Source of the DNA: an uncultured Anaerosolibacter sp.
GTDB lineage: Bacteria; Bacillota_A; Clostridia; Peptostreptococcales; Thermotaleaceae
Assembly: GCA_937948705.1 (NCBI GenBank)
Contig: CALECF010000047.1
Coordinates: forward strand, 1 to 55,107
Direction of reading: 5' to 3'
DNA: 55,107 nt
Shown: positions 26,717 through 34,833 of the stretch, piece after piece
Numbering within the stretch: the stretch's first letter is position 1
How the letters are laid out: each line of letters starts with the position of its first letter
Position numbers and translations under genes: made by a program
Notes under the pieces: model-generated
Told to the model about the DNA's origin: nothing
The model's input: the letters and a program-made list of their open reading frames with translations, nothing else
Database searches by the model: none

Positions 26717-27721
26717 TTACTTTGCCTTGACAATCACCCTTGTCGTACTGGTTTCTTGCTCTTTTTCATATTTGTCATAGGCCTTGATAATTCTTTGTAC
26801 TAGGGCATGTCTTACAACATCTTGTTCATTTAGAAATACAAACTCTATGCCTTCTACATCTTCTAATATCTCTACTGCCTGTTTTAATCCAGATTCTTTT
26901 CCCTTAGGCAGGTCAATTTGAGTGATGTCCCCTGTTACTATCGCCTTAGATCCAAATCCTAGCCTGGTCAGGAACATTTTCATCTGTACCTTGGTGGCAT
27001 TCTGCGCCTCATCCAGAATAATAAAGGCGTCATCCAAGGTTCGTCCTCTCATATAGGCCAAGGGCGCTACCTCAATCGTTCCTCTTTCTTTATACTTTAA
27101 AAATGCTTCTCCACCTAGTATATCATATAACGCATCATAAAGGGGTCTGAGATAGGGATCCACTTTTTCCTGTAAGTCTCCAGGAAGAAACCCTAGGTTC
27201 TCTCCAGCCTCTACTGCAGGACGAGTCAGAATAATCTTACTTACTTCTTTATTTTTAAGAGCTTTCACAGCCATTGCCATGGCAAGATAGGTTTTTCCAG
27301 TACCTGCAGGACCGATACCAAATATAATATCGTTGCTATCAATGGCTTTTGTATATCGTTTTTGCCCTAAAGTTTTAGGTTTAATTTGTTTTCCTTTTGA
27401 AGAAGTACAAACTACATTATCTAAAAGCTCTTTCATTTGCTCTTCCTGCCCATCCTCTATCAGCTGGATGGAATAATTAATCTTCTGGGCATCAAGTTCC
27501 TCGCCGCCATTTAAAATAGCCATGAGCTTTAATATCAAATGTTGAGCTTTTTCAACACGGTCCTGGGGGCCGATAATTATAATTTCACCTTTCCTTGAAA
27601 CAATGCTAACATTCAACTTGTCTTCAACGATTTTCATATTATCATCAAAATTGCCGAATAACTCTTTTAAGTAATTAAATTCATCGATGCTTATTCTTCT
27701 TTCTGCTGTCAGTTGTTCCAA
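26717..27721 (-). CDS. phoH: PhoH-like ATPase
   Basis: A 334-residue P-loop ATPase with a small N-terminal KH-like domain (about 35-110), then the PhoH domain: Walker A GIGPAGTGKTYLA, Walker B-like IILDEAQNAT, and a downstream TGDITQIDL. The cellular role is unclear, possibly RNA-related given the constant neighbour ybeY. It is followed by pgpH with a 39-base gap and preceded by yqfD. Confidence 0.95.
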   Translation of the reverse strand: MEQLTAERRISIDEFNYLKELFGNFDDNMKIVEDKLNVSIVSRKGEIIIIGPQDRVEKAQHLILKLMAILNGGEELDAQKINYSIQLIEDGQEEQMKELLDNVVCTSSKGKQIKPKTLGQKRYTKAIDSNDIIFGIGPAGTGKTYLAMAMAVKALKNKEVSKIILTRPAVEAGENLGFLPGDLQEKVDPYLRPLYDALYDILGGEAFLKYKERGTIEVAPLAYMRGRTLDDAFIILDEAQNATKVQMKMFLTRLGFGSKAIVTGDITQIDLPKGKESGLKQAVEILEDVEGIEFVFLNEQDVVRHALVQRIIKAYDKYEKEQETSTTRVIVKAK

Positions 27722-27741
27722 TCAATGCTCCTCCTTAGTGA

Positions 27742-28929
27742 TTAAAATATATTGATTCTTTTGGGGACGCCAATCTGCTCCAAAGTCTCAACGATAAGCT
27801 TCGCCTTTATTATATTATTTTCTTCCCAATATTTAATATCCTGATTTAAAATAGTACCATCCTCTGGTATTTGTTTCATCAATTCTATCGACATTTTTTC
27901 TGATAATGCCTTTTTTACCAATGACACATCTAACTGCTCAGATTGGTCGTTGGATTCAAAATATTCATCTACTATAATTTCGACAGGTATTACAATATTC
28001 CTCCATTGCGGCAGCCTTTTATGCCTTGTCTCATGTACATAATTATGGTAGGGCACTTCTCCTAAGCTTAAGGTTAAAAGGCTTTCTCCCACTCTTAATG
28101 TTCGCTTTACAAACTTGTTTCCTGTTTTTATCTTATTTATTTTGATTATAGACATTTCACCATTACTTTCATAATAGGTTTTGGCAAAAACATCACCTTG
28201 AGAGTGTACATATCTTGTATCCACACCTTCTCTGACGATTGTACCGGTTACAAGAAGCTGTCCAGGTTTTACAATGTCACCTTTTTGAACGATTGCATCT
28301 CCATTCTTCGCAATCACTTTTTCAATAACACCGTTTTTTGATGCTATGATATCACAGGGAATTTCCAATGGTACCTTTTCAGGTGGTTCGACTTTTTCTA
28401 CGATCTCTACAATAGCCTTTGTTCCCCTTAACTCAATACCTATCCAAGCTAATGATTCCATCTCGATCATCATATTTGTTTCTATTCCTGAGAGATCTAA
28501 TTTGTATTTGAAAATACCTTCACTTAAACCCAAGTCATTTAACTTCTTAACGATTTCCTCCCTCTGCATATTCTCTACCCCTACTACCTCCACATCCCAA
28601 ACAAAGGATGTGGTAAGTGTTACCATAATAATGGCAATCATAAATCCAAACACTAACATTTTCCTAGCCTTAATTCTATGCATAAAAAAAGGATACCCGA
28701 TTTTTGTATTGATCTTCACCCTACATCCCGCTCTTTTTTTGATATGTCTTAGTTCTTTATATCCAGAAAGTCCTACTTTTGCTTCTAGGGTTGTATAGTC
28801 AATTCTCACAATATCCCATAGGTATATTCCTCTTGCAATGGCATAATTGATAAACTTTTCTAAAGTGAGTCCTTCAATGCGTATCACAACATAGCCTCGA
28901 ACATAATTCCATATTTTCACCACAAGCAC
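27742..28929 (-). CDS. yqfD: Sporulation protein YqfD
   Basis: A 395-residue single-pass membrane protein of the YqfD/SpoIV-associated family, made by mother-cell sigma-E in Bacillus; its role is unknown but mutants may affect spores. A cytoplasmic N-terminal part (about 1-85) is followed by one membrane segment (about 88-110) and an extracytoplasmic part with a POTRA-like region (VVGVENMQREEIVKKL). I prefer the GTG at 28929 (AGGGG eight bases upstream) over a GTG nine bases earlier. It forms an operon with yqfC. Confidence 0.92.
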   Translation of the reverse strand: MLVVKIWNYVRGYVVIRIEGLTLEKFINYAIARGIYLWDIVRIDYTTLEAKVGLSGYKELRHIKKRAGCRVKINTKIGYPFFMHRIKARKMLVFGFMIAIIMVTLTTSFVWDVEVVGVENMQREEIVKKLNDLGLSEGIFKYKLDLSGIETNMMIEMESLAWIGIELRGTKAIVEIVEKVEPPEKVPLEIPCDIIASKNGVIEKVIAKNGDAIVQKGDIVKPGQLLVTGTIVREGVDTRYVHSQGDVFAKTYYESNGEMSIIKINKIKTGNKFVKRTLRVGESLLTLSLGEVPYHNYVHETRHKRLPQWRNIVIPVEIIVDEYFESNDQSEQLDVSLVKKALSEKMSIELMKQIPEDGTILNQDIKYWEENNIIKAKLIVETLEQIGVPKRINIF

Positions 28930-28947
28930 ACTTCTCACCCCTCTTTA

Positions 28948-29223
28948 TCAAGCAAATTCGATCTGTTCGATGACCCCTGTAATAATCATTTCTTCTGTAA
29001 CTATAGACCTAATCTGGAGATTCTTTCCTAAAACTCTTAAAGTCCCATTTTTTGTATGAATTCTTATTCTTTGTTTAGAATATTCAAGAATTCCTTTATG
29101 ATTTTCAATATATATCTGTAGATTTCCGATCATGGTGATTCTCGGAAGATCTAGAATGATATCCTTGGGAAGCTCGAGTAATTCTGATATACTTTCCTTT
29201 ATTTCTTTCGTTCTATCACCCAT
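28948..29223 (-). CDS. yqfC: Sporulation protein YqfC
   Basis: A 91-residue YabP/YqfC-family protein found in nearly all endospore formers. It forms a short beta-rich domain, starting MGDRTKEIKESIS and including LPKDIILDLPRITMIG. It is the first gene of the long yqfC-to-recO run, 18 bases before yqfD. AAGGGGGGAG precedes the ATG. I could not fit a convincing sigma-E promoter in the 90 bases upstream. Confidence 0.93.
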   Translation of the reverse strand: MGDRTKEIKESISELLELPKDIILDLPRITMIGNLQIYIENHKGILEYSKQRIRIHTKNGTLRVLGKNLQIRSIVTEEMIITGVIEQIEFA

Positions 29224-29313
29224 AACACACTCCCCCCTTTATATAATGTTTATGCGTCCGTATAATACCATAGTACAATATTTTCCGTCCTCTTAACTGA
29301 ATCTTTACATGAT

Positions 29314-29347
29314 GAAAGGCCGTAAAGATCATACTTTACGGCCTTTC
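29314..29347 (-). terminator. Hairpin terminator after the acidic membrane protein gene
   Basis: A 14-base perfect stem, GAAAGGCCGTAAAG with CTTTACGGCCTTTC, follows the stop at 29351 by a few bases. The T-run is short, so strength is uncertain. It separates the floA set from the yqfC operon. Confidence 0.7.
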
Positions 29348-29350
29348 GCA

Positions 29351-29821
29351 CTAACGTCTTAATGCCTTTGGCTTTCCTAAAACCTCGGCCATTACCACAC
29401 CATTTAAGATACTTTGTTTATCTAAAGAGACTCTTCTTCCACCAATCTCACTACCCTTGATTACATCTCCAATTTCATTTTTCGATTGAATGCCTGGAGT
29501 ATTTAATCTTTCTGTGAATTCCTTTGTGGACTCTTCATTATATTGGACGATGGCTTCTTCTTCATCTTCAATAAACATCGTCTTTTCATTATTCTGATCT
29601 TCCACGGAGTGTTGAAACTCCTTCCGTAGCGTATTTCCAAACTGTTCACCCATTTTCCTTATTTCATCCATTCTTGATAGAGGTGATACCGTTTTTTTCT
29701 CAGGACTATTCCCTACGGGTGCTTCTGTTTTGCGACCCGACTGAGCCTCTCTCTTTTTACTCTTTGAAATCGCAAAGATAATAAAAATTAGGAATGGTAG
29801 TATATTCCCAAAGAAATCCAT
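29351..29821 (-). CDS. Acidic membrane-anchored protein of unknown function
   Basis: I do not recognise this 156-residue protein. Residues 2-19 form one hydrophobic segment (NILPFLIFIIFAISKSK), followed by a basic stretch, then an acidic, Glu-rich, low-complexity region (about 60-125) and a C-terminal hydrophilic part ending KPKALRR. A single-pass protein with a cytoplasmic tail is likely. It starts 36 bases after floA, and a terminator follows, so it is probably co-transcribed with nfeD-floA and might serve the membrane-microdomain machinery. AGGAT is the ribosome site. Confidence 0.8.
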   Translation of the reverse strand: MDFFGNILPFLIFIIFAISKSKKREAQSGRKTEAPVGNSPEKKTVSPLSRMDEIRKMGEQFGNTLRKEFQHSVEDQNNEKTMFIEDEEEAIVQYNEESTKEFTERLNTPGIQSKNEIGDVIKGSEIGGRRVSLDKQSILNGVVMAEVLGKPKALRR

Positions 29822-29857
29822 ATCCTCACATCCTTTTCACTGACATTGCCAGTTTAC

Positions 29858-30856
29858 CTATTTTTTCTTCACTCCCTGGCTTGGATCATCCTCTTTATCT
29901 ATCTTGGAGAATGATCTTCTCATGTCTGTATCTGCTGAAATATTCTGCATATTATAGTAGTCCATGACACCTATTTTGCCTTCTCTTAGGGCCATTGCCA
30001 TAGCTCTTGGTATCTCAGCTTCTGCCTCCACTACCTTGGCCCGCATTTCTTGTACTGCAGCAATCATTTCCTGCTCTTTTGCTACTGCCATTGCCCGTCT
30101 TTCCTCAGCCTTTGCCTGGGCAATTCGCTTATCTGCTTCCGCTTGATCCGTCTGCAATTGGGCTCCAATATTTCTACCGATATCTACATCGGCAATGTCA
30201 ATGGAAAGAATTTCGAAGGCTGTACCTGCATCTAATCCTTTATCTAAAACCGTTCTGGAGATTTTATCTGGATTCTCCAATACCTCTTTATGAGTTTGTG
30301 AAGAACCTACAGTTGTAACGATTCCTTCTCCAACTCTGGCAATAATGGTTTCTTCACCAGCACCCCCTACAAGTCTTTCAATATTGGCCCTTACGGTAAC
30401 TCTCGCTTTTACGATAACCTCGATACCATCTTTTGCTACTGCTGCAACCCTTGGGGTTTCTATCATTTTAGGGTTTACACTCATCTGCACAGCTCTTAGT
30501 ACTTCTCTTCCTGCCAAATCTATAGCCGCTGCTCTTTCAAACTCTAGGGCGATTTCCGCTCTCTGCGCTGCGATCAGTGCATCGATAACACTGTTTACAT
30601 TTCCACCAGCTAGGTAGTGGGCTTCTAACTTATCGATGTTCAAATCCAAGCCTGCTTTGGTTGCTTTAATCAATGGATTTACGATTCTTGATGGTGCAAC
30701 CCTTCTAAATCTCATTCCTATCAATGTGAAAATTCCGATTTTTACACCTGAAAAATACGCTGTGATCCACAGTCCTATCGGAATAAAGCTAAATAATAAT
30801 CCTAAAAGCAGTAATACCACAATAGATAAAATTCCAAACACAACAATTGTTTCCAT
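29858..30856 (-). CDS. floA: Flotillin-like protein FloA
   Basis: A membrane-microdomain scaffold (YqfA). An N-terminal hydrophobic hairpin (about 5-28) anchors the protein, followed by an SPFH/PHB-like domain and an Ala/Glu-rich coiled region ([20 protein letters not shown] is inside it). The 332-residue length matches FloA. It sits 13 bases after an NfeD-type gene, the standard partner in Firmicutes. Confidence 0.96.
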   Translation of the reverse strand: METIVVFGILSIVVLLLLGLLFSFIPIGLWITAYFSGVKIGIFTLIGMRFRRVAPSRIVNPLIKATKAGLDLNIDKLEAHYLAGGNVNSVIDALIAAQRAEIALEFERAAAIDLAGREVLRAVQMSVNPKMIETPRVAAVAKDGIEVIVKARVTVRANIERLVGGAGEETIIARVGEGIVTTVGSSQTHKEVLENPDKISRTVLDKGLDAGTAFEILSIDIADVDIGRNIGAQLQTDQAEADKRIAQAKAEERRAMAVAKEQEMIAAVQEMRAKVVEAEAEIPRAMAMALREGKIGVMDYYNMQNISADTDMRRSFSKIDKEDDPSQGVKKK

Positions 30857-30869
30857 CCATCAATACCTC

Positions 30870-32186
30870 CTAGTTAATTTTTTTTACGACAATTCTTCTA
30901 CCTTCAATACTTATAATTCTTACACGATCATTTTTCTCAATAAATCCACCTTCAGAGACCACATCTATTCTTTCTCCATCGATCTCAATAGTTCCTGCTG
31001 GTCTTAAAGAATTAACAGCAATACCCTCTAGTCCCAGCCACTGACTATTGGTAGTGGTAGAGCTAAAGCCAATATCTTTTCTCAGCTCCGTCCCAAGAAT
31101 AATCTTATCGAAATATTTATTCCTAGGTGCATATTTTAGAAGCAGTCCAGCAGCAATAATCGTCATCACAAAAGCGATGGACAATGAAGATATCCCCAAC
31201 ACAATGGACTCTGAAGCGAGAATAATACTAATGAGAATGCATAGAATTCCTCCAATTCCCGGTGCTCCAAATCCAGGAATCACTGCCTCAATCACCAGTA
31301 GCACAATACCGGTGAGAAATATTAGAACCACCGCAAATCCTGCGTTTCCTGCTAAAATACTTCCACCAAAGAACATGGAGAAAGCAATTAAGCCGATAGT
31401 TCCCCCTAAGCCAAAGCCAGGTGTAAGGATTTCAGTCAATAGACCTATAAACCCAATACTTAGGATAATAGGCAGTACCACGGAACTCGTAACCCATTGG
31501 GCCACAGTCATTTTAAAGTCCTGTCTTACTGGTATAATACTTCCATATGAAATCTGAAAATGCTTTAGAATATCTTCATAATTGTTAGACACATAATCCG
31601 TGAAGCCTAACTTTTCAGCTTCTTTTGTCGTAAGGTTTAACAATTCTCCCTTTTGAACAATATATTTATCGGAATCTTGAGGGTCTAAAATCTCAATTCT
31701 TCGATCTGCCATAGCCTCTACCAATCTTGGGTCTCGTCCTCTTTGCTCAGCCGTAGTACGAAGTTCTCCTCTCCAATAAGATATATTTTTCTCAGTGTAT
31801 GGGATCGTTTCGGCTGATCCAATGGTAGCACCTTTCGCCATCACTATGTTTTCTGCAGATATACTAATCAAAACGCCAGCTGATTCTGCCTTATTATTTA
31901 CAAGAGATATGGTCCGTAACGGTGTCTTCATAATAGCGTCCCTAATCTGAGTTGCCTGATCTACCCTACCACCTAATGTATCCACCTCAAATATAATAGC
32001 CATGGATTCTGGATCTGCCTGAGCTTTTTCAATACTCTTCTTAACAAATTGAGTTAAAGCAGGATTAATTTCACCCTTTATAGGAATAACATATACATTT
32101 CCAACAGGTGCTCCATGTACCGGGATAACCCCTAACATCATTATGATAAGCAGTGGAAATAGAAAATATCTTAACCGTTGGTTCAT
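30870..32186 (-). CDS. NfeD-family membrane serine protease (YqeZ-like)
   Basis: The 438-residue protein begins with a signal peptide (about 1-26, cleaved after GAP-like residues), then a ClpP-type serine protease domain with putative nucleophile S102 in NKAESAGVLIS, four to six membrane segments (about 235-350), and a C-terminal OB-fold NfeD domain (about 375-438). Long NfeD proteins work with flotillins and can cleave stomatin-like partners in archaea; here the partner would be FloA. It is the first gene of the nfeD-floA set. Confidence 0.93.
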   Translation of the reverse strand: MNQRLRYFLFPLLIIMMLGVIPVHGAPVGNVYVIPIKGEINPALTQFVKKSIEKAQADPESMAIIFEVDTLGGRVDQATQIRDAIMKTPLRTISLVNNKAESAGVLISISAENIVMAKGATIGSAETIPYTEKNISYWRGELRTTAEQRGRDPRLVEAMADRRIEILDPQDSDKYIVQKGELLNLTTKEAEKLGFTDYVSNNYEDILKHFQISYGSIIPVRQDFKMTVAQWVTSSVVLPIILSIGFIGLLTEILTPGFGLGGTIGLIAFSMFFGGSILAGNAGFAVVLIFLTGIVLLVIEAVIPGFGAPGIGGILCILISIILASESIVLGISSLSIAFVMTIIAAGLLLKYAPRNKYFDKIILGTELRKDIGFSSTTTNSQWLGLEGIAVNSLRPAGTIEIDGERIDVVSEGGFIEKNDRVRIISIEGRRIVVKKIN

Positions 32187-32273
32187 CCATAATCACCTCC
32201 TTTGATTATAGTATAATATACCCTGGGTAAATAGTTTAAACACATTGAGTGTAAAAGTCATCAAGATGCTTGA

Positions 32274-32304
32274 AAATGCAAAAATCAGCTCTAGCTGAGC
32301 TGAT
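32274..32304 (-). terminator. Terminator after the exported phosphatase/nuclease-like gene
   Basis: ATCAGCTC pairs with GAGCTGAT, followed by TTTTGC and another T-run on the minus strand. It lies 21 bases after that gene's stop. Confidence 0.8.
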
Positions 32305-32324
32305 CTATGATATCAAACATATGA

Positions 32325-33422
32325 TTATATCTGTATAGAAGCGATCACGGGCAAATGATCCGAAATATTGGTTTCAATCACTTTATAGTCTATGGATTTC
32401 ATATCAGGACTTATAAAGATATAATCAATACGACTCTTTACCACAATACCATCATAGGTATGCTGATGATAGTTCTCCGTATCCGCTGCAGCATCAACCA
32501 AGTGATGCCTCATGCGGTGAATCCCTTCATGGTCAGGTCTACTATTAAAATCACCTACCAAGATCGTTTTCTCTCCTAAATACTCCACATAATGCTTTAA
32601 AACATTAAACTGATTCAGCTTTTCTTCCTTTGTTAACCCAAGATGGGTAACCAAAAAGTTAATGGTCTGATCACCTATGTTAATTTTACTGATGAGAAGT
32701 CCTCTTTTTTCCCGAAAACCTGGTAGCCTAACATTCTGATAGCTCTCAATAGGATATTTACTCAATATAGCATTACCATACTCAGCGCCCATCACCCTCA
32801 TATTTGGTGCAAATGCATAATACATAGAGGTCTCATCGGCCATTTTTTTTACCTGATCCTCAAATTTTGAACGAACTACATACTTATCTACTTCTTGCAG
32901 TCCCACAATATCAATTTCGTGGTCTACAATCAGCTTTCCGATTTGATCTAGGGTGTAAAATCCAAACTTATCTTTTCCATGATGGATATTAAAGCTCATA
33001 ACATTTAGTCCATTTACTCGCTCCATAGTATTTGGTTGCCCATCCTCTACATAGATTTCTTCTAAATCACTTAACCTAAAAACCTCTTCCCTTGCGCTTC
33101 CAGGAAATATTTTAAATGTTATATTCTTGCGATTTCCAAAATACTTAGTACTGATAAGAAACACATTTCTTTCACTATCATTTAGTGTTTCAAGAGAATA
33201 GTAATCAACATGGACACCAGCCAATAGATTGTTTTCTTTATGAAAAATCTCAAGATACACTTTTTGAAGGCTGGAAGGTCCATATAGTTTAATCATATTA
33301 TGCCCACCACTACCTTTTATAATCTTCATCTCTATTGATTCTTCAGAAAAAACCTTCGTTGAAAAAGAGAACCCCATGAGAAAGAACGATACCAGAATGA
33401 GAACATAACCGATTTTTTTCAC
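32325..33422 (-). CDS. Exported endonuclease/exonuclease/phosphatase-family protein
   Basis: A 365-residue protein with an N-terminal signal peptide (KKIGYVLILVSFFLMGFS), an N-terminal domain of unknown function (about 25-125), and a C-terminal EEP domain (about 135-365). EEP catalytic motifs are present: NVMSFNIHHG (Asn), GLQEVD (Glu), VGDFNSRPD (Asp/Asn) and ISDHLPV (Asp-His). Family substrates range from DNA and phosphoinositides to sphingomyelin, so the substrate is open. GTG at 33422 is set by GGGGGG seven bases upstream. It appears to be a single-gene unit. Confidence 0.87.
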   Translation of the reverse strand: MKKIGYVLILVSFFLMGFSFSTKVFSEESIEMKIIKGSGGHNMIKLYGPSSLQKVYLEIFHKENNLLAGVHVDYYSLETLNDSERNVFLISTKYFGNRKNITFKIFPGSAREEVFRLSDLEEIYVEDGQPNTMERVNGLNVMSFNIHHGKDKFGFYTLDQIGKLIVDHEIDIVGLQEVDKYVVRSKFEDQVKKMADETSMYYAFAPNMRVMGAEYGNAILSKYPIESYQNVRLPGFREKRGLLISKINIGDQTINFLVTHLGLTKEEKLNQFNVLKHYVEYLGEKTILVGDFNSRPDHEGIHRMRHHLVDAAADTENYHQHTYDGIVVKSRIDYIFISPDMKSIDYKVIETNISDHLPVIASIQI

Positions 33423-33623
33423 ACAGAGCCCCCCCTTTTGTGTCAAAATTTTCAGACTATAATACCATTATAACATAATTCTTGGGGTTTGGTTAAGTGG
33501 AAATGTATTACATGATGTAGTTATTCTTTGGTTATTCATTCGTCCCTTTGTAAAGCAAGGGCATAGGATACACCCCTTGATCATCCTATATGCAGAAAAC
33601 CTGTAATCAGTTTTCTACATACT

Positions 33624-33649
33624 AAAAAAAGACCTATGTAGGTCTTTTT
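33624..33649 (-). terminator. Terminator after yqeY
   Basis: AAAAAGACCTA and TAGGTCTTTTT pair with a short loop and run into T residues on the minus strand. It overlaps the yqeY stop codon. Confidence 0.88.
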
Positions 33650-34091
33650 ATTGTAAGAACTGCTTTACGACTTGATTTAGCATTTTACCATCTACTCTGC
33701 CTTTAACTTTTGGCATCAAAGCAGACATAACCTTGCCCATATCTTTAGCCGTGGTTGCTCCAACTTCTTGCACCACTTCACTGACAATCTGCTTTATTTC
33801 TGCTTCTGTCAGTTGGGGTGGTAGATACTCCATTAAAATATCTATTTCAGCTTTTGCTTCATCTACTAAGTCTTGTCTATCTCCCTTAGCAAACTCTTCA
33901 ATCGCGTCTCTCTTCTGTTTTACTTGTTTTGTCATGATATCAAGAATATCTTCATCCTCAAGCTCTACTTTTTTATCTACTTCGTATTGCTTGACAGAAG
34001 CTCTCACCATTATAATAACAGACTTGCGAAGTTGGTCTTTTTCCTTCATTGCTATTTTAAGATCGTCCATTAATTTTTCTTTGAGGGACAT
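33648..34091 (-). CDS. yqeY: GatB/YqeY domain-containing protein
   Basis: This 147-residue protein carries the alpha-helical YqeY domain related to the tail of GatB, an RNA-binding module of tRNA-dependent amidotransferase. It has no amidotransferase domain itself. In the family the position next to rpsU is highly conserved, as here (15 bases after it). The ATG at 34091 is set by AAGAGGTG. Function beyond a suspected tRNA-related role is not known. Confidence 0.93.
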   Translation of the reverse strand: MSLKEKLMDDLKIAMKEKDQLRKSVIIMVRASVKQYEVDKKVELEDEDILDIMTKQVKQKRDAIEEFAKGDRQDLVDEAKAEIDILMEYLPPQLTEAEIKQIVSEVVQEVGATTAKDMGKVMSALMPKVKGRVDGKMLNQVVKQFLQ

Positions 34092-34106
34092 ACAATTCAC
34101 CTCTTA

Positions 34107-34289
34107 CTAGTATTTCTTAGCATTTTTTCTTCTTGCAGCCTCTGATTTTTTCTTACGTCTTACACTAGGCTTTTCATAATGCTCTCTTTTCTTAACTTCA
34201 GATAAAACACCAGCCTTAGCACATGAACGCTTAAATCTACGAAGAGCACTTTCAAGAGTTTCATTTTCTCCAATTTTAATTTCTGACAT
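34107..34289 (-). CDS. rpsU: Small ribosomal subunit protein bS21
   Basis: The 60-residue basic protein starts [20 protein letters not shown] and ends in an Arg/Lys-rich tail, the whole family profile. It is needed for initiation with the 30S subunit. GGAGGGAGGG precedes the ATG. A near-consensus promoter (34381-34409) and an 11-base hairpin (34326-34351) lie upstream, giving the gene a leader and a transcript independent of hinT. Confidence 0.98.
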   Translation of the reverse strand: MSEIKIGENETLESALRRFKRSCAKAGVLSEVKKREHYEKPSVRRKKKSEAARRKNAKKY

Positions 34290-34325
34290 ATAATTTCCCT
34301 CCCTCCGCTAGCAACGTTGTGCTGT

Positions 34326-34351
34326 GTCTATAGCAGGCTTCTGCTATAGAC
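34326..34351 (-). other. Perfect 11-base hairpin in the rpsU leader
   Basis: GTCTATAGCAG and CTGCTATAGAC enclose the tetraloop AAGC on the minus strand. There is no T-run, so it is not a terminator. It lies between the rpsU promoter and its start, in the predicted 5' leader. Confidence 0.6.
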
Positions 34352-34380
34352 CTCTTAGGAAATGTGTACAATACTATGTT

Positions 34381-34409
34381 ATTATACATGAATTTTACAT
34401 CTTGTGCAA
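34381..34409 (-). promoter_or_regulatory. Sigma-A promoter of rpsU-yqeY
   Basis: TTGCAC (34404-34409) and TATAAT (34381-34386) are 17 bases apart on the minus strand. This is one of the best promoter matches in the window. Confidence 0.82.
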
Positions 34410-34416
34410 GTTTTTT

Positions 34417-34761
34417 TTAACCTGGCGGCCACTTCATCTGTCTACCACCAAGCAAGTGAAAATGAAGATGATGTACCGTTTGTCCACCTTGTTCGCCACA
34501 GTTATTGACGATTCGATAACCACTTTCTTGAATCCCTAACTTCTCAGCAATATTTTGCATTGCAAGGTGAATGTGTCCTATCAATTCTTTATGCCCATCC
34601 TCTACTTGTACCATCGATGGAATATGTTCCTTAGGTATCACCAGGACGTGACTTGGGGCAGAAGGTTTAATGTCGTGAAAAGCCAAGATAAGTTCATCCT
34701 CATAGACAACATTTGCCGGGATTTCCTTCATTACAATCTTACAGAAGATACAATCTGACAC
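34417..34761 (-). CDS. hinT: HIT-family nucleotide-binding hydrolase (HinT-like)
   Basis: A purine nucleoside phosphoramidase-type HIT protein of 114 residues. The histidine-triad motif HLHFHLLGG is near the C-terminus, and DCIFCKIV opens the protein. The GTG at 34761 is chosen because AGGAGGTG lies six bases upstream; the upstream ATG would add 16 residues. It follows mtaB by 72 bases. Confidence 0.94.
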   Translation of the reverse strand: MSDCIFCKIVMKEIPANVVYEDELILAFHDIKPSAPSHVLVIPKEHIPSMVQVEDGHKELIGHIHLAMQNIAEKLGIQESGYRIVNNCGEQGGQTVHHLHFHLLGGRQMKWPPG

Positions 34762-34833
34762 GTATCTCACCTCCTTCACGTATAACGAACATTCCATATA
34801 GTAATTCAACGCAAAAAATCAATATCCTTCTTT

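Noticed and set aside
28346..28798. 150-codon open frame on the plus strand.
   Set aside because: It is a shadow of yqfD on the other strand without start signals.
29224..29313. Possible sigma-E promoter for yqfC.
   Set aside because: CATAAACAT resembles a -10 box, but no -35 element stands at 13-15 bases. I could not support it.
31048..31557. 169-codon open frame on the plus strand.
   Set aside because: It is antisense to the NfeD-family gene, lacks a ribosome site and reads as a low-complexity Ile/Pro/Thr-rich shadow of that gene.
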